A stretch of DNA of 64,000 nt, taken from Gallaecimonas sp045291545 (GTDB lineage Bacteria > Pseudomonadota > Gammaproteobacteria > Enterobacterales > Gallaecimonadaceae). The notes beneath the pieces were generated by a model. The model did not search any database. It worked only from the letters and a program-made list of their open reading frames with translations, and was not told where the DNA came from. Of the stretch, positions 61,413 to 64,000 are shown in pieces (the stretch's first letter is position 1; the number at the start of each line of letters is the position of its first letter). The DNA is taken from contig NZ_CP149514.1 of NCBI RefSeq assembly GCF_045291545.1, positions 2,480,001 through 2,544,000 on the forward strand, given 5' to 3'. A program made the translations under genes and the position numbers.

Positions 61413-61733
61413 ATGGCGCAGTGGAACGGGGACTACATCAGCCCCTACGCAGAACACGGTAAGAAAAGCGAACAGGTGAAAAAGATCACTGTTTCCATCC
61501 CTTTGAAAGTATTAAAGATTCTTACTGATGAGCGGACTCGCCGACAGGTTAATAACCTGCGCCATGCCACTAACTCAGAACTGCTGTGCGAAGCGTTTTT
61601 ACATGCTTTCACCGGCCAGCCCCTGCCTGGGGATGATGATCTGCGCAAAGATCGCCCGGACGATATTCCGGAAAGTGCGAAAAAAGTGATGAAAGAGTTG
61701 GGGCTGGATATCCCCGATCTGTACGAAGAATAA
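61413..61733 (+). CDS. metJ: Methionine repressor MetJ
   Basis: 106 residues. The central ribbon-helix-helix part (KSEQVKKITVSIPLKVLKIL and NNLRHATNSELLCEAFLHAF) is identical or nearly so to E. coli MetJ; only the C-terminal 25 residues diverge. It binds SAM and represses methionine genes at MetJ boxes. AAAGG lies before the ATG. Confidence 0.98.
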   Translation: MAQWNGDYISPYAEHGKKSEQVKKITVSIPLKVLKILTDERTRRQVNNLRHATNSELLCEAFLHAFTGQPLPGDDDLRKDRPDDIPESAKKVMKELGLDIPDLYEE

Positions 61734-61761
61734 AAAAACGCCGCACTTAGCGGCGTTTTTT
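61732..61761. terminator. Bidirectional intrinsic terminator
   Basis: ACGCCGC, loop ACTTA and GCGGCGT are flanked by A- and T-runs, between convergent metJ and the malic enzyme gene. Confidence 0.93.
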
Positions 61762-61774
61762 CATGGTGCAGCTG

Positions 61775-63016
61775 TTACTGCATGTAATTGTCCGGTAGCG
61801 GGATCTGCGCCACGCCACTGTCAACAGCCGCTTGCGCCACAGCCTTGGCGACATTGGCCAGTAACCGCGGGTCCATCGGTTTAGGGATGATGTACTCACG
61901 GCCAAAGTTCAACTGCCCCACTCCAGCAGCATCCAGTACCTGCTGTGGCACCGGCTCCTTGGCTAACTGGCGAATGGCCTCTACGGCTGCCACCTTCATC
62001 TCGTCGTTGATGGCTCTTGCCCGCACATCCAGAGCGCCCCGGAAAATAAAGGGAAAGCACAGTACATTGTTTACCTGATTAGGGTAGTCGGAACGGCCTG
62101 TGGCCATGATCAGATCGTCACGGGTCTGGTGCGCCAGCTCCGGTTTGATTTCCGGGTCGGGGTTAGAACAGGCAAACACCACTGGCCGTGGCGCCATCAG
62201 TTTCAGTGCCTCCGGCGGCAGCACGTCCGGGCCGGATACCCCAACAAAAATATCCGCATCCTTGATCACATCTTCCAGAGTGCGCTTGTCGGTGTTGTTG
62301 GCAAACAACTGCTTGTAGGGATTGAGGTCATCGCGGCGGGTGTGAATAACCCCTTTGCGATCCAGCATGTAAATATTTTCGCGCTGAGCCCCGCAGGTGA
62401 TCAGCAGCTCCATGCAGGCAATGGCAGCAGCACCGGCGCCCATACAGACCACTTTCGCGCTGGCCAGCGACTTTTCCTGAATTTCCAAGGCGTTCAGCAG
62501 GCCAGCTGCGGTGACAATGGCGGTACCGTGCTGATCATCGTGAAATACCGGAACGGCGCAGCGGTCAATCAGCGCTTGCTCAATCTCGAAACATTCCGGC
62601 GCCTTGATATCTTCCAGGTTAATGCCACCAAAGGTATCGGCGATGGCCGCCACCGTATTGATGAACTCATCGGTGTTGCGGTGTTTGACTTCAATATCAA
62701 TGGCATCAAGGCCAGCAAAACGCTTGAACAACAAGGCTTTGCCTTCCATGACTGGCTTCGAAGCCAGCGGCCCCAAATTACCCAGGCCCAGGATAGCGGT
62801 GCCGTTGGAGATCACCGCCACCAGATTGCCCTTGCCGGTGTATTGGTAAGCGCAGTCCGGATTGGCAGCAATCTCGCGCACCGGCTCCGCCACCCCCGGG
62901 GAATAGGCTAGAGCCAGATCGCGCACGGTATCGGCAGGTTTGGTCAGGCAAATACCGATTTTGCCTGGGCTTGGCTGGGCATGGTAGGCCAGCGCCTGTT
63001 CTCGTAAATCAGACAT
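61775..63016 (-). CDS. Malic enzyme, short NADP-type form
   Basis: 413 residues from MSDLREQALAYHAQPSPGK; a longer frame would add 22 residues. Motifs: TRDLALAYSPGVAEP (malic-acid site), NGTAILGLGN, FHDDQHGTAIV and nucleotide-binding MGAGAAAIACMELL. It corresponds to the malic domain of MaeB without the C-terminal phosphotransacetylase-like domain. It decarboxylates malate to pyruvate with NAD(P). The neighbours rpmE and priA are as in Shewanella-like genomes. Shine-Dalgarno is weak. Confidence 0.92.
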   Translation of the reverse strand: MSDLREQALAYHAQPSPGKIGICLTKPADTVRDLALAYSPGVAEPVREIAANPDCAYQYTGKGNLVAVISNGTAILGLGNLGPLASKPVMEGKALLFKRFAGLDAIDIEVKHRNTDEFINTVAAIADTFGGINLEDIKAPECFEIEQALIDRCAVPVFHDDQHGTAIVTAAGLLNALEIQEKSLASAKVVCMGAGAAAIACMELLITCGAQRENIYMLDRKGVIHTRRDDLNPYKQLFANNTDKRTLEDVIKDADIFVGVSGPDVLPPEALKLMAPRPVVFACSNPDPEIKPELAHQTRDDLIMATGRSDYPNQVNNVLCFPFIFRGALDVRARAINDEMKVAAVEAIRQLAKEPVPQQVLDAAGVGQLNFGREYIIPKPMDPRLLANVAKAVAQAAVDSGVAQIPLPDNYMQ

Positions 63017-63094
63017 GGGTATGCAACTCTGTAGGGCTTTTTTGATTATGCCGGCAGTGTCGCACGGTCTGACGCTCAGCAATATCCGACCACC

Positions 63095-63122
63095 AAAAAA
63101 GGCGCCCTGAGGCGCCTTTTTT
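63095..63122 (-). terminator. Intrinsic terminator of rpmE
   Basis: GGCGCC, CTGA and GGCGCC are flanked by A- and T-runs, 18 bp past the rpmE stop on the minus strand. Confidence 0.92.
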
Positions 63123-63139
63123 CACGTTGGTTAACGAGC

Positions 63140-63352
63140 TTATTTCTTGCTCATCATACCGAAACGCTTGTTGAACTTGTCTACACGGCCGCCGGTAGTC
63201 ACTTCTTTCTGCTTACCGGTGTAGAAAGGGTGGCAGGCGCCGCACACGTCCAGGTTAATGTCTTTACCCAGCGTGGATTTGGTTTTGATCACATTACCGC
63301 AGGTGCAGGTGGCAGTGATTTCTACGTAGTTCGGGTGGATACCGTCTTTCAT
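63140..63352 (-). CDS. rpmE: 50S ribosomal protein L31 (zinc-binding form)
   Basis: 70 residues, as in E. coli RpmE. The zinc ligands C16, C18, C37 and C40 are all present (CTC and CGAC), marking the zinc-containing rather than the zinc-independent form. GAGG precedes the ATG. Confidence 0.97.
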   Translation of the reverse strand: MKDGIHPNYVEITATCTCGNVIKTKSTLGKDINLDVCGACHPFYTGKQKEVTTGGRVDKFNKRFGMMSKK

Positions 63353-63439
63353 GGGATAACCTCATCAGGCCGCGTCGCCATCTGGTCTTGTGCCAGACAC
63401 CACGCGTTTGTGTTAACGTTCTGGAATTAGAAGGCGCGC

Positions 63440-63469
63440 ATCATACCGGATCTTTTGCTCAATAATCAA
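63440..63469 (-). promoter_or_regulatory. Possible rpmE promoter
   Basis: On the minus strand TTGATT (complement of 63464-63469), an 18-bp spacer and TATGAT (complement of 63440-63445, 5/6). It overlaps the start region of the divergent priA. Confidence 0.45.
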
Positions 63470-64000
63470 TCCCAGCACCGCATCATCCGCGTGTTTTTAG
63501 CCACGCCCCTGAGACGCGGTTTTGACTATCTGCTGCCTGCTGCTCTTGACGCTGTCGTCGGGGCGCGGGTATGGGTGCCCTTTGGCCGCGGCAGGCGGTT
63601 AGGCATTGTTGGCGCCGTTGATGTCGCTCCGGCAGTGCCGGTCGCACAGCTTAAAACGGTGGAGAGTGTGCTCGATAGCGAGCCGGTATTACCGGCCGCA
63701 TTGACCCGGCTAGTACGCTGGGCAGCCGATTATTATCTGCACAGCGCCGGCGATGCCTGGCAACAAGCCCTGCCCGTATTGTTGCGCCAGGGTGCCACTG
63801 TTGGCGGCCAGGACACCCTCTGGCAACTGAGCCCTGAAGGGCAGGCCCTGAACCCGGCCAGCTTTAAAAATGCCGCCAAGCAGCGCCTGGCCTGGCAAAC
63901 CCTGAAGCAAGGCCCGCTCAGCGACGCCGCCATCAGCCAGCAAGACTTCGAGCGCAGCCAGCTCCGGGCGCTTAGCGCCAAGGGCCTGGTTGAACAGGTG
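63455..64000 (+). CDS. priA: Primosomal protein N' PriA, N-terminal part (cut by window edge)
   Basis: The frame is open from 63431 to the right edge and encodes the PriA N-terminal DNA-binding region: RRGFDYLLPAALD, VWVPFGRGRRLGIVG, VESVLDSEPVLP and WAADYYLHSAGD align with E. coli PriA. No ATG precedes this homology. TTG at 63455 (12 residues before the first strand) or GTG at 63491 are the candidate starts; I chose the TTG because the GTG would clip the first beta strand. PriA restarts stalled replication forks. It is divergent from rpmE, as in related genomes. Confidence 0.88.
   Translation, partial: MLNNQSQHRIIRVFLATPLRRGFDYLLPAALDAVVGARVWVPFGRGRRLGIVGAVDVAPAVPVAQLKTVESVLDSEPVLPAALTRLVRWAADYYLHSAGDAWQQALPVLLRQGATVGGQDTLWQLSPEGQALNPASFKNAAKQRLAWQTLKQGPLSDAAISQQDFERSQLRALSAKGLVEQV

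Noticed and set aside
1..64000. tRNA, rRNA, CRISPR, insertion sequence or prophage
   Set aside because: No cloverleaf, repeat-spacer array, transposase, integrase or structural phage gene was seen on either strand.

Overview
The window is ordinary chromosomal backbone of a gammaproteobacterium, GC roughly 57-58 % by eye, almost fully packed with genes and without rRNA, tRNA, insertion sequence, prophage or CRISPR array that I can see. The gene blocks (crp-yhfA, pabA-argD, aroKB-damX-dam, rpe-gph-trpS, pilMNOPQ/mrcA, bfd-bfr, argE/argCBFGH(A), metJ/metBL-metF, rpmE/priA) match the Alteromonadales/Aeromonadales/Vibrionales side of the class. The fused argH(A) and the argD-astA-astD-DUF1338 cluster fit Alteromonadales-like lineages. 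A Gallaecimonas-like organism is my guess from content and GC only.

Layout. 1-4.9 kb: a two-component pair (histidine kinase tail plus NtrC-type regulator) and a MarR-controlled EmrAB-type efflux operon. 5-9.4 kb: DEAD-box helicase, TM2 protein, speD, an OsmC-family gene and crp. 9.4-15.1 kb: a leftward chain moxR-DUF58-transglutaminase-tmcA in which each gene overlaps the next by 4 bp. 15.2-20.6 kb: a periplasmic solute-binding protein, then the leftward arginine succinyltransferase cluster argD/astC-astA-astD-DUF1338. 20.8-24 kb: rpe-gph-trpS-(XRE regulator)-pabA. 24.1-25.9 kb: gabD and a small exported protein on the + strand, separating rpe from dam. 25.9-29.7 kb: aroK-aroB-damX-dam. 29.9-36.9 kb: pilMNOPQ followed by a large calcium-loop lipoprotein. 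37-40.5 kb: mrcA, bfd, bfr. 40.5-51.8 kb: divergent arginine biosynthesis (argCBFGH(A) leftward; argE, terC-like, a hydroxyacid dehydrogenase and ppc rightward). 51.9-56.8 kb: a small membrane protein, a PAS / response regulator-CheC pair, a DUF2569 membrane protein, small exported proteins and an M61 peptidase. 56.9-61.7 kb: methionine regulon metF, metBL and metJ with MetJ boxes. 61.8-64 kb: malic enzyme, rpmE and the start of priA.

Regulatory signals I can point to: two ARG boxes between argC and argE, MetJ boxes in the metB/metJ and metL/metF gaps, a Fur-like site inside a promoter ahead of bfd, a sigma70 promoter ahead of the marR-emrAB operon, and ten clear intrinsic terminators. No intergenic stretch exceeds 300 bases.

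I did not find an obviously new multi-gene system. The best leads are the lipoprotein attached to the pilQ end of the pilus operon, the XRE regulator coupled between trpS and pabA, the moxR...tmcA chain, the stand-alone PAS/CheC pair, a strong hairpin upstream of speD, and several small proteins, including a 39-residue membrane protein next to ppc.
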